DNA from: Podaxis mareebaensis
Lineage: Eukaryota; Basidiomycota; Agaricomycetes; Agaricales; Agaricaceae
Direction of reading: 5' to 3'
Assembly (NCBI GenBank): GCA_018524725.1
Contig: JAEUWP010000409.1
Span: 1 to 15,385, forward strand
DNA: 15,385 bases
Part shown: piece by piece, positions 1-7,887 of the stretch
Numbering within the stretch: position 1 is the stretch's first letter
Layout of the letters: each line of letters begins with the position of its first letter
The notes under the pieces: model-generated
Told to the model about the DNA's origin: nothing
Database searches by the model: none
Seen by the model: the letters and a program-made list of their open reading frames with translations, nothing else
Program-made: the position numbers and the translations under genes

Positions 1-197
1 TCCGCCACTAGTTGGTGTACTCCTGAGGTCGACGACACCACCGGGCCCTCGCACCCAGCGAGCTTACTCGCTCTACATGAGTTTGCAGTCTCCCTTGGTT
101 AAAGACTCAAAAAGAGGTACGCTTTCTCACGGGGAGAGGGGATCTCGAACGGTCTCTGTAGGTATTCTCAGCTGACACTGCCATCGATCATCGAGCA

Positions 198-356
198 TCA
201 ATCACTGCCTGTTAGCTTTCGTGATCTCACGACGGCGATAAAAAGCGTCTGAAGCGGAAGGAAGAACACCTGTTGACCATCAACTTCGAATACAGCCAAA
301 ACAGGTACTACAAAGGCGTATGCCAGGATTGACGAGAGGATGCCGACAATTTGCAT
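198..356 (-). CDS. possible small hydrophobic or secreted protein, 52 aa (doubtful)
   Basis: An ATG at 356 opens a 52-codon frame ending in TGA at 198-200; an in-frame TGA lies just before the ATG. The first ~21 residues (MQIVGILSSILAYAFVVPVLA) look like a signal peptide or membrane anchor, and a second hydrophobic stretch covers about residues 29-43. A spliced version is possible: a GTGAGA donor inside the last codons and a CAG acceptor 53 nt further on match the intron size in this window, giving a slightly different C-terminus. No TATA-like element is seen upstream. I do not recognise the protein. It could be chance, or one exon of a larger membrane protein gene. Confidence 0.22.
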   Translation of the reverse strand: MQIVGILSSILAYAFVVPVLAVFEVDGQQVFFLPLQTLFIAVVRSRKLTGSD

Positions 357-1088
357 TCACCTTGTCCTGTCTTGAGCTGTCCTGGTCTGTGAACCCGTCT
401 TGCTGCCGACTTCTGATCAGGTTCGATCAATGATTGAGTGATCGCTCTTTTCTCTTCTCCGTCACTCTCAATGCGCGCTTGAATCAACACCACTGACATT
501 TCGACGCGTCCGATCAACGTGTTTCTCGATAAAAAGGCCCGAACAACGTCTGCACTTGGAATGAGAGACAAGCTGTTTGACTGAATACCGTAGTAATGCA
601 TATGGCTCCCATGGGGCGACAGGCTCGTTCCTTGTTGTGCCTGACTGTCATCACTCACGAATCGTATTCGAAGAGCCGACACGAAACACGATAGAAGAAC
701 TCTCACACATACAAACTACAACAATCTCGAGAATCACGACCGCTGGGCGCGGGAATGCGAACGCGGAAGGTCCTCTTAATGTCCCTTTGCAGTATCAACC
801 AAGAACGAGAGCTTTTCTCGGATATGTAGCATCAAAAAATCTACGTGGATTCTCCTTGGCCCTAGATCTACCCCCGCGTTGTGTCCGGACATTTGATAAA
901 TGTCATCTACTAGGAACAAATACCCATGATGTGCTCGGATATGATCAGACATGGAAGACGCGTCTTTCAGTTGCATTGTTGGGACCTGGCCGGCCTCGCT
1001 ATCCATATCATGTTCGAGAAACATTCGAAAGAGGCCTTGGATGGAATTACCCTGGACGTAATTCTCATAGAGTGCTTTTTGGATGTCC
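357..1088. other. gene-free stretch upstream of the secreted-protein gene
   Basis: I see no convincing gene here. A plus-strand frame is open from about 577 into the secreted-protein gene, but it has no ATG before 1162 and reads like chance. Minus-strand frames at 308-706 and 776-1024 have no recognisable motif. The region probably holds regulatory sequence for the gene starting at 1162. Confidence 0.5.
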
Positions 1089-1095
1089 TATAAAA
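1089..1095 (+). promoter_or_regulatory. TATA box of the secreted-protein gene
   Basis: The sequence TATAAAA lies 67 bases before the ATG at 1162. That spacing fits a fungal core promoter with a start site ~30 bases downstream and a 5' leader of about 40 bases. It is the only good TATA match just upstream of this gene. Confidence 0.55.
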
Positions 1096-1161
1096 CAAAC
1101 ACGCCCGACTTGCATCGACAACTGCACCCCCGCGGCTCTCTCCCTACGCTCATTCTACGAT

Positions 1162-2077
1162 ATGCGCATCCTCGCACTGGTTTCCGTTGCTGTTGCTACG
1201 ATTTTGCCTGTTGTAGACGCGGCAGTCCTCGATTTTGACTTTGGGCCTACGATCTTCGCCAAGCTCAACAAAGACTTAACGTCGAAAAATCACTACGGTT
1301 CACCCATCCCTCCGTGGAAGCCTGGAAGCAAGCCAGGCTGGTACTACGGTCCTCATCCGGGCAAGTACCCTGGTATTCCTTGCTTGAACAGCGTAAGGGG
1401 GAAAAAAACCGTCAACTTCCTGTTCAGTGCACTTATTCAGTTTTCCACAGGACATCTGCGACTGGCTCAAGTACTTCCCTGGTGCTCTGCATTGCCCACC
1501 TAAGTACCCACCCCACAACCCCCCTCCCCACCACCACACCACGACGACCGCGAAACCTACCAGTACTAAGCCAACCACTACGAAGACCACTTCAACCACC
1601 GCTGAGCCGACCCCAACTCCGACTGATGGATATACTCCGACTTTCTATAACATCACCGCTGCCGTCCAGGCCGATGACTATATGACCTTTGGCTTGGTCG
1701 AAACAGTTGATGGTGAGGCTCGAAGTCTCTGTGAATCTCATGACGCTTATTATTTCCTGCATAGATTGCAAGGAAATGTGTAACAGCGTTGAAGGCTGCA
1801 ACTTCGTCAACAGTAAGTGCTCAATGCTCCCTATAACACATAACTGACCGATGGGTCTCAAGCTTATCATGATGTCAACGGGAAGGTAAGTTGGCCGAGA
1901 CAGAACCAGCCGTCAACGGTACTAATCATCTTGCAGGATGGAAGCCCCCTCCTGACTTGCGCGTTGTTTACTCGTTGCCATGGCCCTGAAGACGCTGATA
2001 ATGCTGGTGGTCAGACCCAGCCTGATGGTAGTATTAACTTCATCAGAAACAGTGATGGCTGGTGCAAGGCCGCGTAG
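1162..2077 (+). CDS. secreted Cys-rich protein, 234 aa, five exons (fruit-body specific protein a-like)
   Basis: Exons by eye: 1162-1392, 1451-1712, 1765-1812, 1863-1885 and 1937-2077. The four GT-AG introns are 58, 52, 50 and 51 nt, and the joined exons form one frame of 235 codons. Residues 1-20 are a clear signal peptide (MRILALVSVAVATILPVVDA). Next come a Pro/Gly/Tyr-rich part, a Thr/Pro/Lys-rich linker (about residues 100-138, likely O-glycosylated), and a compact C-terminal domain containing DCKEMCNSVEGC, NTYHDVNGK and LTCALF. From memory this C-terminal pattern matches proteins annotated in Agaricomycetes as fruit-body specific protein a; that name is recollection, not a search result. 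The function of the family is unknown to me. Exon 4 is only 23 nt, so automatic gene finders may miss it. The start is the first ATG in this frame and follows a TATA box. Confidence 0.85.
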
Positions 2078-2245
2078 AAATACTTGCGTTTATACCCGTT
2101 TTGATTTGGGACATGGACTGAAGATCGGTATTATCAATTTGATTCACTGTACGGCGGATCGAAGCGACTTGCGGCAAGTTGTCTTGTGAGATGCACGTGA
2201 GGTACGTAAGGTAACAGTCGCGCTAGGGCGGGATCCAACCGTAGT

Positions 2246-2399
2246 GGGAACGAAAACAAGGCAATTTGCGATCAGCCCTCACATGATAAAATAACAAAAT
2301 CTGAACTAAGCATAACTGTGACGTATCTAGACTCCGTTCCGAAGGCAACGGAACGAAGAGAGTTGCTGTCCATCCCCTCTACAGTGATCAAGCCCTGTC
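2246..2399. repeat. dispersed repeat, copy A (hairpin-containing)
   Basis: This ~155-bp segment is repeated in the same orientation at 4387-4538, roughly 80% identical by eye. Near-perfect blocks include gggaacgaaaacaaggca and ctgaactaagcataactgtg. Most differences are transitions. Both copies contain a short inverted repeat with a 9-nt loop: here CGTTCC at 2335-2340 and GGAACG at 2350-2355. No known SINE promoter boxes are evident. The type of element is unknown; it may be a fragment of a transposon or of duplicated gene ends. Confidence 0.8.
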
Positions 2400-2400
2400 A

Positions 2401-3129
2401 GCGAAACTAGCATTCCGGAAAATCAAACTCGGACGGAAGGTTTACATGCATCTTGGCCTTGAATGGCTGAAAATTGGACTTGCCCCCGTGTCCCTCTCCA
2501 AGTCCCGATGGGGGCGTCGAATTAGTGAAAAGAGAAGCAGAGAGAGGAACATGGAACAAAATAATAAGGACGAGGGAGGGGAAACAGAGCGGAAGTTCGG
2601 CACATAGAGAGGAAAGGGTAGAAACGGAGACACAGAGAAAGAGCCCGCTCCTGTCTCCACCTACTATTCAGCCATCTATCCATCAGGTCATTCCCATTCA
2701 ACCTCAGTCATGACTAGCCCCGAGACAGAGTTGTTCTCGAACTAGGAAGAGAAGTGAAGAGGAGCGAATGAGACGAAAGAGGCGGAACAAAATGAACACA
2801 AAGCGAAGCGAAAAGGGTACGAGGGGAACAGCGGCACAGTCGTCGAAGGCGGACCAGAATTTGCGGAGGCGGTGGTTGAGATTGCTACTTGAGTGGTCTC
2901 ATGGGCAGGTCCTGGGGTAGAATGACGAGTGCCAGGATAAGCTTGAAGATTCCCGAGATGGTTATGTCCCCATTCTCCCGAGCTTCAAGCGTCCGGACAG
3001 TGCCGCATAAGCTGGAACAACAAACAGGTTACATTGCTAATCTGGCACAGGAGCGAAGAAGTCGTAGTACAAGTCAAAGACACGAAGAACAGAACTCGGA
3101 GAATGCGACGAGAAAGATGCTCGAGAGGT
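2401..3129. other. gene-free, purine-rich stretch
   Basis: The plus strand is strongly purine-rich, especially about 2520-2645 and 2733-2880 (many GAGA, GGAA and AAAG runs), so the minus strand is CT-rich. ORFs here are short and low in complexity. On the minus strand around 2925-3000 a short hydrophobic reading (ISGIFKLILALVILPQ) faintly recalls the start of a Pmp3-type membrane proteolipid, but it soon breaks down. I support no gene here. Confidence 0.5.
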
Positions 3130-3507
3130 TTAGATGGTATCGGGAATGACCCAGAACGTGGTGGCATTGTTGCGTTCAATTGCACCTAGGATGTTAGAAG
3201 ATACATCCGCCCGTGTGATCTTCCCTGTCCCCCAATCCATAAGACTTGCCGCAGTCCAGCTGGTCCCAACGGGCGTTGTCACCAAACTGGACCCTACCCT
3301 ATAAACTGCTTCGCCTTTTCCCTCCCAAATAAAAGCGAAGCGAGTATAATTGTGGCTAAAGCCGATCATCCACCGAGTTTTACTCGAGTTGTTGGTAGAT
3401 TTCGCTCCAATATGGTTAGCACTGGACCCGCCATAGGTGAGCAGGGTGAGCTTGCCAGGTCCCATGGTGGTGACGGTTAAACAATTGTCTCCTCTGAAGA
3501 CAGACAT
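3130..3507 (-). CDS. hypothetical protein, 125 aa; weak resemblance to fungal fruit-body lectins
   Basis: A single-exon frame from ATG at 3507 (context ACC-ATG-T) to TAA at 3130-3132. A TATAAAT box lies ~130 bases upstream on the same strand, which supports a real gene. There is no signal peptide and no membrane segment. The protein alternates hydrophobic and polar residues like a beta-sandwich. The segment MIGFSHNYTRFAFIW resembles the conserved 'G-V-H-N-Y-K-R-W' stretch I remember from Agaricus/Boletus-type fruit-body lectins, and the length is close to that family (~140 aa). The N-terminal strand region of those lectins is not obvious, so the match may be distant or accidental. If right, it would be a cytosolic sugar-binding protein. 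Confidence 0.55.
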   Translation of the reverse strand: MSVFRGDNCLTVTTMGPGKLTLLTYGGSSANHIGAKSTNNSSKTRWMIGFSHNYTRFAFIWEGKGEAVYRVGSSLVTTPVGTSWTAASLMDWGTGKITRADVSSNILGAIERNNATTFWVIPDTI

Positions 3508-3636
3508 GGTACGACGTCCTGTGATGACAAAGGATGCATGAGCCGTGAATATTCTGGTGGACGGGTAGAATCAGAAAGCGTACAGGGATTGTTGCGAATG
3601 GAGGAAAACTACTACTGCCGACTCAACCAAGTGGCC

Positions 3637-3643
3637 ATTTATA
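3637..3643 (-). promoter_or_regulatory. TATA box of the 125-aa minus-strand gene
   Basis: Read on the minus strand this is TATAAAT, followed by GGCC. It sits 130 bases upstream of the ATG at 3507 and is the clearest core-promoter signal before that gene. Confidence 0.5.
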
Positions 3644-3673
3644 CGTTTTGGGAGATCAGCTAGTACTCGGTAA

Positions 3674-4105
3674 ATGAATACCACACCACATTCATTCAAA
3701 ACTGGCTGTGACCAGCAGAGCCTCGTGGTTTTCTTGAAGTTTGAGAATTACAAAGATCGTCCAAGCGCGGTGCATGGCAGCCCAAATGCAGCACATGATA
3801 GCCCAAATCCGGTATGTGGCAGCTCAAATACAGTATATGACAGCCAAAATGCAATATATGACAGCCCAAATGCTTCGGCACAAGGGCTAGTTAGAATCAG
3901 AATCGGCCGAGTTATTAAGGTAGGACTCATCGAGGTCCGACGAGAGATGGTTTTCACAGTGTTTAAACTGCTTACTGGATATGCCCTGGTACACCTGGCA
4001 ACGAGTGCATTTTGCGGAATTCGACAGAAGCTAAGAAGGAAAACACGAGAAAACCGTGAATGCTTTCAACATTCCCCATTGTTCGAGTCTGACATTTCGA
4101 GATAA
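3674..4105 (+). CDS. doubtful ORF of 143 codons spanning the minisatellite
   Basis: ATG at 3674, stop ending at 4105. The only structured part is a heptapeptide repeat (about residues 33-67) coded by the 21-bp minisatellite, with Ser at position 4 and Asn at position 6 of every unit. The rest looks like random translation, with basic residues near the end. No intron, signal peptide or domain is seen. Because a 21-bp array keeps any frame open, the ORF may be an accident of the repeat. I give it low confidence. Confidence 0.18.
   Translation: MNTTPHSFKTGCDQQSLVVFLKFENYKDRPSAVHGSPNAAHDSPNPVCGSSNTVYDSQNAIYDSPNASAQGLVRIRIGRVIKVGLIEVRREMVFTVFKLLTGYALVHLATSAFCGIRQKLRRKTRENRECFQHSPLFESDISR
3770..3874. 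repeat. 21-bp minisatellite, five imperfect units
   Basis: Five head-to-tail units of exactly 21 bases: 3770-3790, 3791-3811, 3812-3832, 3833-3853 and 3854-3874. The shared core is close to atgacagcccaaatgca. Units differ mainly by transitions (cat/tgt/tat, ggc/gat/gac). The unit is a multiple of three, so the array stays open in several frames on both strands. Confidence 0.9.
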
Positions 4106-4386
4106 AGGGGGCTCAGACATCCTTCGTGCTTCGTTTGGTGACTGGGTATATATATAGAAGTGGTTTAAGAAATAGATGATGTCTCCTCGGAGTAGGTAGG
4201 TGTTCTTATGTTTTTCGGTGGCCGCCAAGAAAGTTCAAGTCACCCAAACCGTGACACAATGTTTCTATTAAACAAATCAGGTTGTTCGGACTGGATTATG
4301 AGAGCAACCACTGCCACATCATCCGACAGCGTCGAGCTGGATTGGTGAGGATATAGCGAATTTCAAGGAGTATGCCTATACATAGC

Positions 4387-4538
4387 GGGAACGAAAACAA
4401 GGCATTTCGCGATCAACATCATCACAAAATGAAGAGGTCTGAACTAAGCATAACTGTGACACATGCAGACTCCGCTCCGAGGGTAAAGGAGCGGAGAGAG
4501 TTGCTGCCCGTCCCTTCTACGGTGGCCGAGCCCTGTCT
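4387..4538. repeat. dispersed repeat, copy B, overlapping the NLR 3' end
   Basis: The second copy of the repeat at 2246-2399, same orientation. Its inverted repeat is CCGCTCC (4472-4478) and GGAGCGG (4488-4494) around a 9-nt loop. Relative to copy A, one stem pair has changed from T-A to C-G on both sides, so pairing is kept. The last ~31 codons and the TAG stop of the NLR gene (minus strand, 4444 to about 4536) lie inside this copy. The ~280 bases to its left (4106-4386) contain only an AT run (tatatatata near 4148) and no gene that I can see. Confidence 0.8.
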
Positions 4539-6632
4539 CAGGTATTAGTACCCAGAGTATCCGAAGAGAAGCGCGATGGAAACTGACGAAGGTCTCTTGG
4601 AGTTTTTCATCTTTCCATTTCACAGGCCGGATGATCTCTTTCAGGTTGTGTAGTTTAATCTGGAGGATACATCAACGAAGCGAACCCATGACCAAACCCG
4701 ACAAATACATACCTGCTTCAGCAACCACAGAGTGAAATCCGAGAACTCCGACATGGGTATTTTACCCTCAATGAAGCGAAGGAAAGGATATCTGAAATTG
4801 ACAATCACGTCGAATAGAGCCGGATCCCCGGCGTCTCCAAGATTGATACAGGCAGACCAGACATTAGCGGTGCAATACATGAGGAGGTCATGCGCGAGAG
4901 TGAAGGCGGGAATATCCCAGGCCTTTGGGGCCCAAGCCAAAGTTTTAGCATACCTGAGCTTAGTCACGCCAAGGACACCGAAGCAGGCCTTCGCAAAGCT
5001 CGCATGGATGGCGTTCAAGTTCAGCGCGAACCGACCTGAGCGAGCAGGGCTCTTTAGGAAGTCGAGGAAAGAAGCGTGGAAGAAGCTTAAGCTCTCTTGG
5101 GAAGCTTTCTCAGGAGGTGGAACGTCGACGACGGAGTGCAATCGGTGAAGCGCAGCGTTGAACTTGCTTTGGCTGAGGCCGTAGAGATTAGCCAACTGAA
5201 GAACTGACAGGCGTGGATACAGGGCACAGGTCCCGAGAAGCTGAAGCGCGAGTGGCAACAAGTTACGTTGCACATCGGAGAGGATTTGTTCATAGAGTTT
5301 GTCGAGATAGTGAAGTGGATTCGTTGTGATGGCCTTTGCTGGGGAGTCATCGATGAATGCGACGACGGCCTGAAGTTGAGAATCGGGATCGGCGTATGTT
5401 TCATCACCAATAAATTTGATGATAGTCGACGCATAGACAAAGAGACCGGACGCCGCGCTAACAATCTTTTCTACTATATCCTCCGCTGGCCAGGTTCCGT
5501 CCTCTGCCGCATCCACAGTCGGATATGCAACCATGATCTCCTTGAATCCGGCTCTGACAAAGATTTCGATATCTCGTCGAGACTCAGGGTCGTCAACTGG
5601 AAGCTCCTTCCTCCAGCAGTCGATTTGGAGATCAGGGTTCGAGAAGGTATGCTTGATGTGATATTCGGGGCGGCTGCAGATCATCCATATAGCAGGAAGA
5701 GAGGAAGATTTGGCAGCATCGCTGATAAGACGAATAATCTCGCGTTGTGCATCATCTCCTCTGCACTCATCCAACCCATCAACGATGATCAAGAGCTTTT
5801 TCTCCAGCTTTAGGGCGGATAAGGGTATGATGAGGAGCTTCTTGAACTGGGTTCGTATGTCCTTCTGCAGGAGACCGAGGTCCGTCACGAGTTGTGAAGT
5901 GACTAGATGTCGGTACTGCTCGTTTCGAACAGCGAGCTGGTACGCGATGGAAATGAAGACGCGCGATGGGTCATTCTGTTTGCGCGTTCTGGAAAAGAAG
6001 AAAGCGGCACCAAGGGTGGAGTCATCCATTGCCACCTCTCCGATAGTCTGTGCTACGGCCGTCTTTCCTACACCTGCAAAGCCGAATAACCACATCATGT
6101 CCCACTTTCTCTTTCCGTCTTGCACCCAAGCGGTGATATCGCTGATAAGAGACACGCGAGTATCTCTATGGCATCGTGGAGGAGGATGGCGAGCTTGAGA
6201 GTCGATCTCTGTTCCTTTTATTGAAGCCTCATAAAGGCGTCCAAGCACTGTATTAATTTAGAAATACCATCGCAGACAAGGACTGGTATAGGAGTACCTG
6301 GCATGCCCTGACTGATGTAGTTGTAGTTATTAATGGTAGTGGTAGAATAGTCTGTCAAAGTTGGATTGTGGAAGGTCAAGCCGGTCGCCCCTTGAAAGAA
6401 ATTGCCTCCTTGTATGCCTGCAAAGTGTAAGACGCAGGTCTCAAAGTGAAGGCCATCAGGTCATACCTGTCTGCATTGTTGGAGGGACGAATCCCATGTT
6501 CGAGGGATTCATTGTATTTGGTGGATAGCCTCCAGCAAAAGGCGGAAAACCTGCGGTGGTAGGTGGATAACCTTGCCCAAAAGGCTGAGCACTACTTTGG
6601 GATTGTCGTTGGAAAGGGGGGCGGCCGGCCAT
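4444..6632 (-). CDS. NACHT-domain NTPase (NLR-like), 678 aa, four exons
   Basis: Exons on the minus strand: 6632-6467, 6417-6298, 6247-4713 and 4659-4444. The introns are 49, 50 and 53 nt with GT-AG ends, and the joined exons give 679 codons. The start is the first in-frame ATG, in good context (CACTATGGCC). Residues 1-55 are Pro/Gly/Gln/Tyr/Phe-rich. Residues 57-90 include GGNFFQGA and TINNYNY, typical of the leader of basidiomycete NACHT proteins. ARHPPPRCHRDTR (about 114-126) is the usual pre-NACHT motif. Walker A is GFAGVGKT (151-158), Walker B LLIIVDGLDE (247-256), and a sensor-like CSRPE lies at 286-290. FFHASFLDFL (about 484-493) is the common post-NACHT motif. No WD40, ankyrin or TPR repeats follow, so the C-terminal sensor part is short or degenerate. 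By family, it should act as a signalling ATPase/GTPase in non-self recognition or regulated cell death; the ligand is unknown. The last ~31 residues come from a dispersed repeat. Confidence 0.9.
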
Positions 6633-6859
6633 AGTGACGGTGGTTGTCGCTGACTGACGACCAGATGGCGGCAAATATGAGAGTCGCAAATGCTGAATTT
6701 GATAAGCCCTTCGAACACTCACACGACTAAATACCCAGGTTTCTGTATCGGAGAGGCGCCTTAAGAATCAGATAGACGCTCGGACCCAAGGGTTCTCTCC
6801 ATATCGATGAGCTATGTATAAATAAACACTAATATGCAGCATAATAGTAAATGGTATCA

Positions 6860-7588
6860 TTAGCTAGGGAAAGGAATCCTATCCTGAAGCAGTGGCCGAC
6901 AACGGTACAGGAGATCGATGGTGGGAGAAAGGAGTGGCCATCCCTTGTGGTGACTGTCACACTGGAGCTTTTGTTGCAGACTGTTTTCGCTACAACATTG
7001 CAACCGATAATCCCGGTCAAGATATTATGCAAGCTTTACATATGGTCAAGACATTCCTTCGAATAGAAAGTCACGGCTTCGGGAATGAGAATAACAATCA
7101 CCGTCTTGACGCCGTAGCCAAGTAACACATAATGCGGAGATCCAGCAAGTATGGTTTCACGCGCTTCGACCTCGAGAACCTTATATCATTAGATTTATGT
7201 TGTCGCAAAGATGGCTAGGAACATACAAGGGGTCTGGCGATTGCTCTACACTTCTTAATAAGCTCATTATCTAGTTCAGAACTGCCCATTACGTGGACGA
7301 TGCTGTGTAACGGGGAGTTGGGATTTGTCTTTTGTGCTTTGTCAGGTTCGTGCTACATGTGAATTTGGCTAATAGCTTACCGAGCGGTATAACCAGAGGA
7401 TGAACCCGAGAAAATCTTGAACCGAAATAAGGCCAGAAACATACTGTAGCGTTCGAAAATCGAAGTTGGTAAGGATATTATGGACGAACTTGGATGCTGG
7501 AGCCTCTATTCGCATGCAAAACCCCCAAGTGTGCATGGCGGCGAATGCTGATAGGCGGTGCGAAACCAATAGATCTTGTTCACAGTGG

Positions 7589-7593
<5 letters not shown>
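6860..7593 (-). pseudogene. 3' part of a second NLR-like gene, cut by the LINE
   Basis: Proposed exons (minus strand): 7593-7381, 7328-7227, 7179-7040 and 6989-6860, ending in TAA at 6860-6862. The introns are 52, 47 and 50 nt with GT-AG ends, and 585 nt of exon stay in one frame (194 codons). The first exon aligns by eye with the end of the intact NLR: DFLGFILWLYRS against DFTLWLLKQ, and FVHNILTNFDF against LFDVIVNFRY. Its donor falls at the same place and phase (0) as the last intron of that gene. The following ~123 residues are unlike the neighbour's tail and unknown to me; PNSPLHSIVHVMG is slightly ankyrin-like. Upstream coding sequence is lost at a 34-base poly(T) that is the LINE tail. 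It is a tandem paralogue, 228 bases upstream of the intact gene's ATG. The exon C to D splice is the least certain. Confidence 0.65.

Positions 7594-7627
<34 letters not shown>
7594..7627 (-). repeat. poly(T) run = poly(A) tail of the LINE
   Basis: A run of 34 T on the plus strand. It marks the 3' end of the minus-strand LINE and its junction with NLR coding sequence. The run being uninterrupted suggests a fairly recent insertion, though runs this long are also prone to assembly error. Confidence 0.9.
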
Positions 7628-7632
<5 letters not shown>

Positions 7633-7887
7633 GACGTTTATTGCACTAGACTAGCTAATACAAACGGGTGCACGATAGCAGTCCCAATACCGAAACTAGA
7701 GATGAAAAGAAGAAGTGAGAGAAACACGTAACAAAAAGAGATGAGCTAGGAGTAAATGAACTGTGCTAGAGAGGTGAGACGAGAAGAAAGGGAAACTAAC
7801 TTAACGAGACGGAGAGATGATGGGGTAGAGGGAGAGAAAGGAAGCGGGGGAGCTAGCTAGGATACAGATGATGGAGGGGAAAGGCCT

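Noticed and set aside
308..706. Minus-strand ORF of 132 codons
   Set aside because: Its first codon is ordinary sequence context with no promoter sign, no motif and no protein-like composition.
577..1161. Open plus-strand frame running into the secreted-protein gene
   Set aside because: It contains no ATG before 1162, a TATA box sits inside it, and the signal peptide begins at 1162. The upstream part is not protein-like.
2900..3010. Pmp3-like hydrophobic reading on the minus strand
   Set aside because: Only about 15 residues resemble the family start; continuing needs a frameshift and the rest does not match.
3696..3957. Minus-strand ORFs over the minisatellite with Cys/His- or Phe/Leu-rich heptads
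   Set aside because: They begin with GTG rather than ATG and owe their openness to the 21-bp array.
4732..6198. Several plus-strand ORFs opposite the NLR gene
   Set aside because: They are antisense shadows of a strongly coding NACHT exon and show no domain of their own.
6851..7125. Plus-strand ORFs downstream of a TATAAATA near 6809-6820
   Set aside because: They overlap the minus-strand exons C and D of the NLR remnant, which have matching splice sites and more protein-like sequence. One reading (GDCHTGAFVADCF) is tempting but has no support.
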